Source: Prorocentrum cordatum (Eukaryota > Sar > Dinophyceae > Prorocentrales > Prorocentraceae). Taken from it: a stretch of 64,000 nt of DNA. The position numbers were made by a program, and so were the translations under genes. The stretch's first letter is position 1, and every line of letters starts with the position of its first letter. Positions 53,870 to 64,000 of the stretch are shown in pieces. The notes beneath the pieces are model-generated. The model saw nothing but the letters and a program-made list of their open reading frames with translations. It was not told the DNA's origin and made no database searches. The DNA lies in contig CAUYUJ010014560.1 in NCBI GenBank assembly GCA_963575745.1, forward strand, positions 243,834 through 307,833. The letters run 5' to 3'.

Positions 53870-54300
53870 ACTGTTTGGGGTTTGGGGCGCACGTGCGGGG
53901 CCGCGCGTTTGTCGATCCCCAGACAGTGCTTGCTCTAAACTCTAAACCCAAGATGATTTCCCACACAGAAGGGGGGAGGTAAAATCTTACTCCTAGGGGG
54001 GGGAGGCGCGAAAGTAAAACGTCAAAACGGATGCGGGCGCATCCCGCGAACATCGTGAATATGCAAACGCGCTCCGGCACCAACAGTTGCAAACAATTAA
54101 TCTGAATGCGGTGCGCTTATCGCCGAGAACACACGTCACGTGATAATATACAGTGCGTTCCATCACCACCCAGTGCAAACATTGTTGGTGCGTTGATGGC
54201 CGAGAACACATAGCCCAATCGCCAACTCATCGTCCCTCTCGTTTCTGTTTCCTCCTCCCCTACTTTCTTTTTGCCCCTCTTTCTGCTGCATCCCTCTCTC
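53870..54300 (-). repeat. Truncated type A repeat in intron 2 of gene 2
   Basis: Head words shared with copies A and C: GGGGCCGCGCGTTTGTCGAT, CCCAGACAGTGCTTGCTC, AAAACGGATGCGGGCGCATC and GTTGCAAACA. The satellite is absent. It ends about 30 bp from the splice acceptor at 53844, in the same orientation as the other copies. 54300-54500 is TCC-rich. Confidence 0.8.
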
Positions 54301-54857
54301 CTGCTCCTACTCTTCCTCCGCCTCCTCCTCCTCCTCCTGCCGATCCCGTCATTATCCTGATCCCCAGTCATCCCTCCTTCCCCACCTCCTCCCTTCTCCC
54401 TCCTCCCCACCTCCTCCAATTCTTTATCCCTCCCTCCTCATCCTCCCTCCTCCTCTTTCTCCTCTCCCTCCTGCCTCCTCCTTCTGACCCCCTCATCAGA
54501 AGCCGCGGGGGGCGCTCGATCACCCTTTCCTGGGAGGCAAGCCCTGCGAGAAGGCTCAAAACAATGGTGGGCATCTGACGCCTGCAGACCATAAAACCTG
54601 CGAGAACACTATGTGTTCGACCGCTGCCTTCGCGATCTATGCGAGGGCCGCTGCATCGTCAGAGAGGCGAGGATGTCTCGGAACCGTAGTTCCCTTAACC
54701 ACGTGAGAACACTTGGAAACCATCAGCTTGATTTCACGTATATATTGGAACCCGATTTTGTTGTTTCGGGGGGCCTGGCTTTCACGAAGCGTGCGAGGGG
54801 GTTGCCGAACGATTATGCTGGAAGTCGCATGAAGATATGTCCGCATGTGACTCCCAC

Positions 54858-56288
54858 CGCATCCGTGAAATCGGGGGGCCCCCAAGAGGCCTCCAAAAAC
54901 ACCTCATCCTCATGCAACTGCTCCTCGCCGCCAGCGTCCACGCGGACGGTCATGGACGCGTACGCGCTCCTGTACGGCGCCCAAGAGTGGGCGCCAAGAC
55001 AGAACCACCGCACGTCCCGACGCTCCGAGAGGTCTTCGCCGATGACGTCCTGCAGCTCCCGCAGGAAGTCTAGGTCGCCAGCGTGCTCCTCAGCCAGAGC
55101 CCCAGCCCTGAAGCCCTCGACTTTCGCGAACACCTTGCAGTCATCCACGTCGCCCTTGAGCCCCTGCGGGTGGATCGACTGCTTCATGGAGCGCAGGAAG
55201 GCGTTCCGCATAGAGTAGACTTGGCGGCCACGAGCGGAACACAAGCAAACGCCAGCTTCTCGGCACGTCGGCTTGCGAACGGCAGGTTGCGGCGGCTCCT
55301 CGATAGCAGGGCAATCGATGTGGATGATGGGCTGACAACGGTTGTCCCAATCCTGCATGATCGTATCTGTAGCTGGTGGGGCGATGACGCTGGCGGTCAG
55401 GGCGGACCTCTTGGGATTGCCGATGTACGCGATCACAGTATCGTGGCGGTCGGGGATGGCAATGAGAGCGTCCCGCATGGGCTCGAGCTGAAACCGAAGA
55501 GCAAGGAACTCGGTCAACCTCTCTGCTCCCTGAGTCTCCGACCATCTTGCCAGGCACTGCATATCTGCATCCCGCCGCTCTCTGCGAAGTAATGATAACG
55601 AGCGAAGGTCCTGTTGCATGGCAGCGATCATGTCGGGTAGACTAGCCATCGTCGGATCAGCCAACACCTTTGCAACCACTGACCTGGCACAAATGTCGGT
55701 GCTCAGGAGGTCGTCCCCCTGCAACGCCAGCGCTGTCGACACCTCAGCTTTGTGCCGAAGTGCCAGGGCTCTCTTCGCCGCTCGCTCCATGTCCTGCCTG
55801 GTCTCGCCGAACCGCGGCACGGCGCGAGGCTGGCCCGCAACGCACTGCGCGGCAGAGCAGCGGGTCGAGAGGTCCGTCTTGGCGGCGTCATCGAGGGCGC
55901 GGTACGCCAGGCTGTTGGCCGACGGGTCATTCTGCAACAACGCTCCGTGGGCACGATCACGCTGATATAGATTCCAACGGTTGGGGGCCCTCTGATATTC
56001 AATCGCCCTGCCCCTTTGAGGGCCTTGGCCAACGTCCAGGAGGTCGAGCGAATACGATGACCGACATCGGCTCTGCTGGGCGATCCAGTCGGCGGCGAGC
56101 TCCTCGAACACCTCACCCTTGGTCTGCGCCCCCCTGACATGCACCCTTCTGCGAAACGATGCGTGCAACGACTCGGCCCTCAAGATGCAGCGCCTGTCCA
56201 TCCTGGCACGGAAGCGAAGCCGCTCTTGTGGATCGGGGGCCCTGTCCAGACAACGCCAGGCCGCAGGGCCGCTTGCAGTCCTCACCCC
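54858..56288 (-). CDS. Gene 2, exon 2 (477 codons)
   Basis: Acceptor GTGCCGCAG (AG at 56290-56289) follows a run of G rather than pyrimidines. The exon reads GVRTASGPAAWRCLDRAPDP, then a helical Arg/Ala/Gln-rich stretch, AYIGNPKRSALTASVIAPPA, HIDCPAIEEPPQPAVRKPTC, the Cys cluster CREAGVCLCSARGRQVYSMR, NAFLRSMKQSIHPQ, and ends EVFLEASWGPPDFTDA at GCG/GTGGGA. Phase 0 at both ends; the junction reads FTDA/ATGDVYFDY. The C..GVCLC segment resembles one I associate with uncharacterised dinoflagellate proteins. No catalytic motif is seen. The intron after it holds a truncated type A repeat and the intron before it a full copy. Confidence 0.7.
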
Positions 56289-56355
56289 CTGCGGCACCCC
56301 ACCCCCCCCCCCCCGAATGTCGAGCCCCCAGGGTTCTGGTTGGCCTTGGAAGACT

Positions 56356-58920
56356 TAGCCTGGCGAAGGACCCAACCACATGCAGTTGTGAGCGCCGTCG
56401 TTATATGCAACGCATTCGGGCGATCCCCGTATAAGGCCACGAGACGTGCGAAGGGTGTGCCAACAATTGTGCGGCGTGCCAACCATTGTCATAGAAGGTC
56501 ACGGGGCTTGGGTCTAGGGCCCACAGGTAAGATCGGCAAGACTCGGGGCCGTTCGCGCCATAAGACATCATGGTCTTCGGCTCTACGTGTTTTTTGGGGG
56601 GCAACCTACGAGAATGCGGATCCTGGTTCCTAGTGAGCGTTGCGTCTTAGTGTACGTGGCCTATGGCCACAATCGAGGTATTGTGCGGGGCACGCTTGCG
56701 GGGGCGCGCCTTTTGCAGATCCCCAATCAGTGCCTGCCCCAGGCCAAGGAAGGACCAACACACGGGGGGAATCGAATTGCATTCATAGGGCGGGGCGCGC
56801 GGCAGTAAAATACTTCGAGCCCCAACACGGATGTGGACACACCCCGTGCGAATCTGCCAACGCGTTTCGGTGCCAACCGTTGCACACAAATATGTTCTGG
56901 ATGCGGAACGCTGCAGCTGATGGCCGAGAGCACGCCTCGCGCGAGAGAATGTGCAACGCGTTCAGATACCAACCGTTGCGAACATATACGTTGAATGCTG
57001 CGCGCTACAACTGATGATCGAGACCACGCATCTCAAGTACCCCCCTGCGAAAGCGACGCAATTACTGCCCCGCCTCTCCCGAATCCGAAATTCAACGAAT
57101 TCTGACGGTCACCTGCTCTGAGAGCAATTGCAAGCCCGTCCGACCGCAACCACAAACGAGATGCCCCACGCAGACAACGGCTGGACATCCGAATGCAAGG
57201 TCGATGATGCTGCTAGTTTGCTAGCCGCACTTGCCTGCGCCCCCGATGTGGAGTGTGATATGAGGGCAAGGGGGGGGGGGGGGGCGGGGCGCCTCAGCGC
57301 GTGGGCCCCCGAAATGCGGAAACGTTTTTGCTGCCGCAGGGGGATAAGTTAGGTACCTGTAAAAACTAGTAGTTTTGTGGCTCGACCTCCCGCTCGAGAA
57401 ATCAGATCCCGCGCCAGTGGCCCAGCCTTCTTCCCCACGCCCTGCCCCAATTAGCCTGGCGAAGGACCCAAGTCAGATGCAGTTGTGATTACCGTCTTTG
57501 TACGCAACGCATTTGGAGGAACTCCCTGTAGCATAGGGCCACGAGGCGCGTGAGGGGCGTGCCAAGCATTGTGCGGTGGGGGCGTGCGACGGCAGCAACT
57601 GGGGCCGTCGGTGGAATTGTTTATGGGGCCACGAAGCGTGCGAGGGGTGTGCCGAAGTAGGTGCGGTGGGCACGCGCGACAGCATCCATTGGGGCCGTCG
57701 GTGGAGTAGCCACCATGCGGGCTGCGACACTGGGACCTTAGGTGGAGCCCCCTATGGGGCCGCGAAACGTGCGAGGGGCGTGCCGAAATAGGGCGGCGCC
57801 GCCATGCGGACGGCGCCATTGGGACCATACGTGGAGCTCCCGATGGGGCCACGAAGCGTGCGAGGTGCGCGCCGACATGGGGCGGCGTCGCCATGCGGAC
57901 GGCGCCACTGAGACCTTGTGTGGAACCCCCTCTGGGGCCACGACACGCGTGACGGATGTGCCAAAAATTGCGCGGTGCCGCAATGCTGACGGTGCCATTG
58001 TGACCGCGGGTAGAGCCCCACATGGGGCCACGAACCGCGAAGGGCGTGCCAAAATGGGGCGGCGGCGCCATGCGTACAACGCCATTGGGACTTGAGGTGG
58101 AGTCCGCTTCTGGAGCCACGAAGCGTGCGAGAGTTGTGCCGAAATGGGGCGGCGCCGCCATGCGGGCGGCGCCGTTGCGACCCTCGGCTGGGCCCCCTAT
58201 GGATCCACAAAGCGCGTCAGGGATGCGCCAAAACTTGTGCGGCGCCGCCATGCGGACGGCGCCGTTGGGACCGTAGGTGGGGCTCTTTGTGGGGCCACGA
58301 ACCGTGTGAGTGGTGTGCTGAAGCATGGCGGCGCCGCCATGCGGACGGCACCATTGGAACCTTAGGTCGGTCTCCCCACGGGTCCACGAAACGCGCGAGG
58401 GTGTGCCGAAATTGGGCGGGGCCGCCATGCGGACGGCACCACTGGGACCTTAAGTCGAGCTCCCGATGGGGCCACGAAACGCGTGAACGGTGTGCCCACA
58501 TGGGTGTCGATGATGGTGACGGTAACGAAGATGGTGATGACGATGATGGTAATGATGACGATGATGGTAATGATGACGGCCATGATAATGTTGTTATCGA
58601 TGATGGTGGCGATGCCGCTGGGGAGGATGAAGATGCCGATGACGATGACGGTTGGTGATGGTAGTGATGATGTGATGATGTTGCTGGCAATGTTGATGAT
58701 GGTGGTGAATATGATGATGCTGCTATTGATGATGATGGCGATGATGATGGTGGTGGTGGTGATGGTGTTGATGCTGCAAGTGATGGTAATGATGATGATG
58801 CTGCTAATCGCGATGATGATGATGACGATGATGATGATGAGGAAGAAGGGAGGAGGGGGAGGACTGGGACTGGGAGGAGGGAGGAGGGCGGAGGAAGGAG
58901 GGGGAGAAGGGATGAGTGAG
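56356..58920 (-). repeat. Type A composite repeat, copy C (in intron 1 of gene 2)
   Basis: TAGCCTGGCGAAGGACCC occurs at 56356 and again at 57452. Between them is a head (56497-57440) parallel to 39903-40870. After 57452 come satellite units of about 90 bp with GGCGCCGCCATGCGGACGGC words (57540-58500), then an ATG/GGTGAT microsatellite (58505-58840) and a GGGAGGAGGGAGG tail. The unit order and orientation are those of copy A. Short ORFs here are repeat artefacts. Confidence 0.9.
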
Positions 58921-59890
58921 CGACCCGAAGCAGCGGGCACATACTATACACTATACCGTCACCTATTTTGTACACGCACTGTCTAGACCCCCCACCCGCC
59001 ACTAAGTCTGGGGCTGTTCAGGGCTCTGGAGGTTCTGCAGGGGATGTCTATGGGCATCCAATGGCAGTGCCCATCGGCACGCCACTGGACTCGAATGATC
59101 ACCCCCCTGGAAGCGGGGATCTCGACAGAACACCAGAGGAGCCAGAGGGGCGAGCAATGGCCAAGACACCTGGGCAACCTGGGGCCCCAGGGAAATCACA
59201 ACTATACCTAGTGATGGTGGCGCTCGAGCCCAGCGGGCCCTGACGGGGCCCCATGGAAACCAGGCGATTTTTAGATGGGCCCCACGTGGCCCGCCTGCGA
59301 CGAATGTGGTGCAATCTTAGGACCGACGGGGCGCATTGCGGCACTGAGGCCGACCTTTCACCTCCCCCTCCCCCTCCTTCTCCTCCTCGTCCGGTCCGGG
59401 CGACAGGTTATCTTGATAAGCGGCGCAGGAGTCTAAGGGCACGCTTGAAGATGGTTTGAACGCCATGTACATTCCTACGCCGCAGGAATGCAATTGGCGC
59501 TCAAACCGCCTTCTTCGAACTCTAAGCAGGAGTGGTCACAAGTTTGCCCCCAACCATCCTGTGGTGTTGGGTCCTCGTTTTGATGAGACAGCGCCCCGCG
59601 TGCCAGCTTTCTATCCGACAGAGGGCGGGTTGCGCCCAGGCTGTTCCCCGAGTCAACGGGCCACGGCACGCGGGCATGCGCCCGTTGTCCTCGACGTCCC
59701 TTTCCTTGTACTCCCCTCTCCCTCATGGCCCGTGGCCCTCCCCCTGCCGCCCCCCAAACCATATGCTACTGAGTCCCTTTCCCCTGAGCCCTACCCAAAC
59801 GGACGCTCCTCCTCCTCCTCCTCCTCCTCCTCCTTCTCTTCCTCCTCTTCCTCCTGCTTCTCCTCCTCCTCCTCCTCCTCCTCCTCCCAA
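58921..59890. other. Remainder of gene 2 intron 1, with an exon-like fragment
   Basis: Contains no complete gene. At 59550-59590 the plus strand carries a stretch reading NHPVVLGPRFDE, nearly the end of gene 1 exon 1 (NNPVVLDPRFGE), in the opposite orientation to gene 2. 59810-59890 is a (TCC)n microsatellite beside the end of exon 1. Confidence 0.5.
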
Positions 59891-62212
59891 TCAAGATGCC
59901 CTGAGCACTATGCTCCACTTGCAGGTGGGGCCCTCCAAACGACCCTGCGGCCTGAGCCCGCCAGGAGCGTCGATGTACTGCTCAACGAAGTTCGCGGACC
60001 AGTCGTCGAGCAGGCATCTCCGATCCCGAAAATCATTCTCAACCTCGAGAGCCTTCTCGTCGGAATGCAGGGCGATGAAGACCCTCGTTGGATACTGCTT
60101 GTGCTCATGAGCCAACGTTTGCTGCACCATGCACTCCGACGAGACGAGAGCCTTGAACACGAGGGCTCTGAACTTCCGAGAATGACAGCCCGCGGGGAGG
60201 ATATTGGCCCACAGACTGTCGTGGGCACGAAGGAGCCTGACATCTCTGAAAAACTCTATCTCATTGAGGAGCAACGCACATTCAACAGGTATGTATTCCA
60301 ATTTAGCAGGTCCGTCAGCAGCTTCGCCTCGTGGCCCGAGAAGAAACTTTGCCTCTTGAATGAGAAACTGGAGGTCCTTGTATTGGCTCGCCCTGTCGAT
60401 GTGCCTCTGCAACAGCCGATGGTACGGCTCCATGCGCTGCCTGAAAATCAACGCCTCCACCCCCCAATATCTATTGTCCTCAATGAGCTCAAGGACAGTG
60501 CGAATCGAGTTGCTGAACTCGGCTCGCCTCCTCTTGGCCTCGTCGTCGGGCTGCCTGGCATTCGGAGGGGGCCCGGCTGGGTCTGGAATCCCTGCAACGA
60601 ACGGCACAATGGCGGCGGCGGCGGGCGCTGGGGCGCCAACGCCCTCAGCCGCTGCAGCTGGGGCCGCAGCAGCCGCGCCGCCCCCGTCGCCACCTGCAGG
60701 CTCATCAGCACCAGGTCCATGAACGTGGTCGGGGTGGCCTGGCTCAGCTGCTTCGCCAGCCGCGCCGACGTGACCAGCTGCCCGACGGCCGATGCGATTC
60801 ATCGCTGCAAAGATCGGGAAACATGCTGATGTCAACCCATGAATAGCCTCCATCATGGCGAAGATGCCGATGGCTTCGCGGTTGCCAGCGAGCCTGTGCC
60901 GCCCATACATTGGCAGGGCGACGGACGCGAACAACTGAGCAAGGCCATTGCCCACGAACTCAGCCAGCCCAGCTTTGTCATATTCACTCCCAGCAGGGAC
61001 ATATATAGATATTCTCGAACGGTCTCTCCAATCACCATTGGGCAGCGTATGGCAGTACAGCAGCTCGGCGGCCTCGCGGGATACGTTGGACAGGCACAGC
61101 GCAGCCACGTGCCTCTTGAAGGCGATGGCTGACGCTGGTGGCCTGCCGAAACGCACATCCAGCATAGACTTCACCTTGTCGACAAGTATCCTCGAAAACC
61201 TGAGCATGTTGGTGCCCTCGCTGAGGCAGAGGCACAGGTGGATGTGTGACGAGATCAGTGATTCAAAATGCCGAAACGCGTGCTTCATACCCACGATGAT
61301 GATGTGAAACTCGCATTTGTTTCGGCTCAGTGTCCCCCCCCTGCGTTTCCTCATGAGTGCCCGCTCAGACCTGTCATTGGCTGGATGACGATCGTGGGTG
61401 ACGCACCTGGACTTTGTCATGAACTTGCTGGCGTGATCGCTTACGCAAGTTCTGTCAAGTTCCGCCGCCAAGAGGCATTCAGCAATTGTTCGGTCGACAA
61501 TCTGTGGTATCGTCAACGAAGAACCCGTAATGCTAAAGGTGGCGCCGCCGTGCTTGAATATCATTCCGAACCTCTGTTCGCTCTGCAGTACCTTCGTGGG
61601 GAACACGCCACGGCGATGCTTGACAAATGGAGTCGCTGTGGCATGAACAAGCTGGACCCCAGGCGAAGCGTGCTGAACAATGGCAGCCCCAGGAACATAA
61701 GGTCGCTTAGAGTAGGCGACCTTGCGGGTGATCTTGATCGGCGTCTCGTCCGACCTGCTGTAGTCAACATGCTCCAGAAGGTCTTCAGGGCGACACGTCG
61801 ACACAATGTTGCACTCGAGCACGTGGCGGGCCTGGCGGTCTGCATGCAGGATCGAGCTGGCCAACATCGTAAGATCTCGCCCGACGGTCCCCCGCGGAAC
61901 AGATGGATCCTGAGCAACCGACGTCTTGGACGTCACTCGACTTCGGTTCACCGAAGTAAGACACAATTTCGCAACACGTCCAATCGCAGTGCTCAGGGGC
62001 TGGTGGTCGTCCACCGCAAGCAAGCTGCTCGAGAGGGTGTGGAAGTACGTCGCCAGTGGCCACGATCCGAGACCTGGCGCCGACGACACAGCCCGCATGA
62101 CGGAAACACAATCATCTGGCCGAGGCTGCCGCGGCAACGCTCCTGGCCTCAACAACTCCTTCGAGGCCGGCCGTTTCGCCACCCGTCCACGGCCGCCACC
62201 TCGCCCTGACAT
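59891..62212 (-). CDS. Gene 2, exon 1 (N-terminus, about 770 codons), uncharacterised Cys/His protein
   Basis: ATG at 62212-62210 (MSGRGGGRGRVAKRPASKEL) is the first Met below the spliced-leader relic, leaving a 90-nt leader. After a basic start come a helical region, KRRGGTLSRNKCEFHIIIVG, HIHLCLCLSEGTNMLRFSR, FGRPPASAIAFKRHVAALCL and RISIYVPAGSEYD, then an Ala/Gly/Pro-rich linker (about 60720-60580) and a charged helical part (FSNSIRTVLELIEDNRYWGV, then FVEQYIDAP). The CxxH and LCLCL segment resembles uncharacterised dinoflagellate proteins I have seen; no function is known to me. The frame reaches a stop at 59891 after losing protein character, so the real exon end is probably within 59900-59965, where several phase-compatible GT/GC donors exist. 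It joins exon 2 across a 3.6-kb intron. Confidence 0.7.
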   Translation of the reverse strand: MSGRGGGRGRVAKRPASKELLRPGALPRQPRPDDCVSVMRAVSSAPGLGSWPLATYFHTLSSSLLAVDDHQPLSTAIGRVAKLCLTSVNRSRVTSKTSVAQDPSVPRGTVGRDLTMLASSILHADRQARHVLECNIVSTCRPEDLLEHVDYSRSDETPIKITRKVAYSKRPYVPGAAIVQHASPGVQLVHATATPFVKHRRGVFPTKVLQSEQRFGMIFKHGGATFSITGSSLTIPQIVDRTIAECLLAAELDRTCVSDHASKFMTKSRCVTHDRHPANDRSERALMRKRRGGTLSRNKCEFHIIIVGMKHAFRHFESLISSHIHLCLCLSEGTNMLRFSRILVDKVKSMLDVRFGRPPASAIAFKRHVAALCLSNVSREAAELLYCHTLPNGDWRDRSRISIYVPAGSEYDKAGLAEFVGNGLAQLFASVALPMYGRHRLAGNREAIGIFAMMEAIHGLTSACFPIFAAMNRIGRRAAGHVGAAGEAAEPGHPDHVHGPGADEPAGGDGGGAAAAAPAAAAEGVGAPAPAAAAIVPFVAGIPDPAGPPPNARQPDDEAKRRRAEFSNSIRTVLELIEDNRYWGVEALIFRQRMEPYHRLLQRHIDRASQYKDLQFLIQEAKFLLGPRGEAADGPAKLEYIPVECALLLNEIEFFRDVRLLRAHDSLWANILPAGCHSRKFRALVFKALVSSECMVQQTLAHEHKQYPTRVFIALHSDEKALEVENDFRDRRCLLDDWSANFVEQYIDAPGGLRPQGRLEGPTCKWSIVLRAS

Positions 62213-62302
62213 CGGCGCCGAGGCGCCACGTGCGCGGGGAGGCGTGGCGGAGATTGGACGAGCTGGGTCAGAACAGACACCGAAGCGTGGTTGCAAGAAA
62301 GG

Positions 62303-62324
62303 TTTGAGCCAAAATGGTTACGGA
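62303..62324 (-). other. Relict dinoflagellate spliced leader (DinoSL) of gene 2
   Basis: On the minus strand the 22-mer begins TCCGTAACC and ends ATTTTGGCTCAAA. It differs from the DinoSL at two positions (A for G at 7 and at 22): 20 of 22 identical. It is followed, 90 nt later, by the chosen ATG of gene 2. It marks past reverse transcription of a trans-spliced mRNA. Confidence 0.9.
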
Positions 62325-63140
62325 AGATGACGTGGAGACTGAAACAACCGCACACCTTATCGAGCGATGCATCGTTTCCCTGCCAATGAGGCATCCAGTC
62401 ATCAACGCCGCGGGGAACGCTCAATGGGTCTATGCACGGAGCAACAAATGCGTGGACGGAGGGCGGTTCTTTTTCAAAGGCCAGGGCTCGCTTTGATGTG
62501 CAACCTGCTCATCGTTGCCCCCGTCCCGCCATGTATGTTTTACACGTCGTCCCACTCATCATCCTTGCTCACCCTCCTCAGCCACTTGCCCCCCCCTCCC
62601 CCTCGTCATCATCCCTGCGCTCCTCCTCCCTCCTCCTCCCGTGGGTCCTCCTCTTCCTCCTCATCATCCCCCCGTATGTGTCTTAATATTACAGTTCCTC
62701 CCCTTTGCCCTCTTCCTTCTCCTCCTTATCGTCACCCTCCTCCTCCTTCTCCTCCTCCCATTCCTTCTTTTTTCAGGCGTTCGCAACAACTCTTCGTCCC
62801 CCCCCCTACCTCCTTTTTATCGTTGGGTTCCCCCTGCCTCCTCCTCCACCAGCACCCTGCCCTCGCCGTCTCAACGGCCGCTGCGCGCGTCGACATCCTA
62901 CCCCCCCCGCCCTTTCGAGGTGGACGTTCGAACACAGGTTGTTGTTTTTGTTGGTTCTGTCCCCCACTGCTCGTTGACCAGCCGTTGTCGCTCGCCCTCT
63001 TGGGGGGGCATGTTCGGTCGAGGCACCCAAGTACACTCGGACAATGAATACAGGAATCCACCCCGCTTCCCCTGATGAGTTTGGTTTGGGCATGAGGGGC
63101 TCGGGCCCAGTGCTACCCCTGCGAGAGCCGAAACCAATGG
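62325..63140. other. Pyrimidine-rich region without a supported gene
   Basis: 62560-62850 is CCTCC/TCCTC-rich; ORFs through it are Pro/Ser-rich artefacts. No function is recognised in the flanks. It lies upstream (minus strand) of gene 2. Confidence 0.45.
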
Positions 63141-63330
63141 GCGATGGCGGTAAGGATGCAACCCCCTTGCAGGGGAGCAGGCGGCAAGGATGCAATGTTG
63201 CTAGAAAGGATGACGCAATGACGCGGAATGCGCCCACGTGGCGCCCAGTGGCAAGGATGCAATCCCCTCGGGATGCACAAGTGGCAAGGACGCAACCCCC
63301 TCGGGAGGCACAAGCGACATCCTCTCGGCA
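63141..63330 (+). repeat. GGCAAGGATGCAA short repeat
   Basis: GGTAAGGATGCAACCCCC, GGCAAGGATGCAATG, GGCAAGGATGCAATCCCC and GGCAAGGACGCAACCCCC occur at irregular spacing, two followed by CTCGGGA.GCACAAG. Confidence 0.7.
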
Positions 63331-64000
63331 TCCATCTGCCGTTTCGCGCGCACAAGTAGCATCCGAACAAGAGGATGAGACGGATGGGGGGAGGAGGGGG
63401 CAGGCGGTGAAGGAACATACAACCTCTGCAGGAGGATATGGCATTGAGGGTTGTGTGTATTATGGCACACGCATATATTATGAGAGATACACGAGACTCG
63501 CGCCCCCCCCCTTCAAGGAACGGCGTCGGCCTGAAACCGCCTGCCACTTAGGATCCTGAGGGATAGCAAGTCGGGCCAAGGTCAACTCTGGCAATTCTCT
63601 CGGGAACGTACTGCTATTGGGGCACGTCGCACCGCGCTGACTCATCCTGACCGCCGACGGGAACTCGAAAATCCTGATCAAGTGTTCATCCTGTTCTCGC
63701 TGCAAGGTGGGATCTACAATATCCATATATGCGTTGTAAAATAAGTGGTGTAAGCAATGTGGCGCGCGAGATAGGTGGTGCAATCGATGTCATGGACGCG
63801 ATTTTTCTCTAATTAAAATCGGCTTTCGTTTTGATTGTGTTTTTTTCTGTTGATTGTTTTTTTGATTGTTTTTGTGGTTGGGCCTTGTGATGTAATTTGA
63901 TTGTTTCTGTTGTTGCGGATGTCTGTTTGCTGTGGGTTTTCCTGGGGGCCAGTTAGGTACACAGCAACATCACGGTCACAGGCGCAAGGTCGTAGGCTTT
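63331..64000. other. Right end of window without a supported gene
   Basis: 63820-63910 repeats GATTGTTTTT units like those at 48290-48960. The remainder shows no recognisable element. Confidence 0.5.

Noticed and set aside
59456-60829. 457-codon plus-strand ORF
   Set aside because: It overlaps the protein-like minus-strand exon 1 of gene 2 and is mostly Ser/Pro/Arg low complexity from antisense reading and the TCC repeat; only the short NHPVVLGPRFDE piece is worth noting.
1-64000. tRNA, rRNA or snRNA genes
   Set aside because: No cloverleaf with A/B boxes, rRNA core sequence or snRNA signature was seen by eye; a covariance-model scan would be the decisive test.

Overview
This window looks like nuclear DNA of a dinoflagellate. 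The strongest evidence is two near-perfect relics of the dinoflagellate trans-spliced leader (DinoSL), at 23836-23857 (21 of 22 positions) and 62303-62324 (20 of 22), both on the minus strand at the 5' ends of coding-like blocks. High GC, abundant minisatellites, large LINE-type retroelements, long introns full of repeats and probable GC splice donors fit this. Genus cannot be fixed from the sequence; a Prorocentrum- or Polarella-like core dinoflagellate is a guess.

Layout. 1-14.8 kb (+): the 3' part of a very large LINE. The end of an ORF1-like protein is followed, after one in-frame TGA, by an open frame of about 4,330 codons holding two membrane segments, an ADP-ribosyltransferase-like domain, a Cys-rich zinc motif, an endonuclease (EEP), reverse transcriptase, zinc knuckle and RNase H. 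It ends next to a (CT)n tract. 14.9-16.6 kb: a 152-bp satellite array bracketed by GTGAGTCTGA-type and CTTAT repeats. 16.9-23.9 kb (-): two decayed LINE copies; the second starts with a DinoSL relic and is flanked at both ends by GAT/ATG microsatellite. 24-35 kb: mostly non-coding, with minisatellites and a frameshifted coiled-coil remnant.

35.2-43.5 kb (-): gene 1, three exons totalling about 1,238 codons, unrecognised, mostly helical. 44-50 kb: satellite and minisatellite blocks. 50.6-62.3 kb (-): gene 2, at least four exons, an uncharacterised Cys/His-containing protein. It has a DinoSL relic about 90 nt before its ATG, and a possible last exon at 50.6-51.2 kb. 62.3-64 kb: pyrimidine-rich and short tandem repeats, with no supported gene.

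The most interesting pattern is that the introns of genes 1 and 2 are built from the same two non-coding composite repeat families. Type A has a head, a satellite of about 90 bp per unit and an ATG microsatellite; type B has a GGCGGCGCCGCC array plus a CATAGATTGCACC array. They lie in the same orientation and beside the splice acceptors, as expected of introner-like elements. Gene 2, which carries a relic of reverse-transcribed mRNA, nevertheless has introns, so these may be later gains. All exon joins are inferred by eye from reading phase and splice signals and have not been tested against transcripts.
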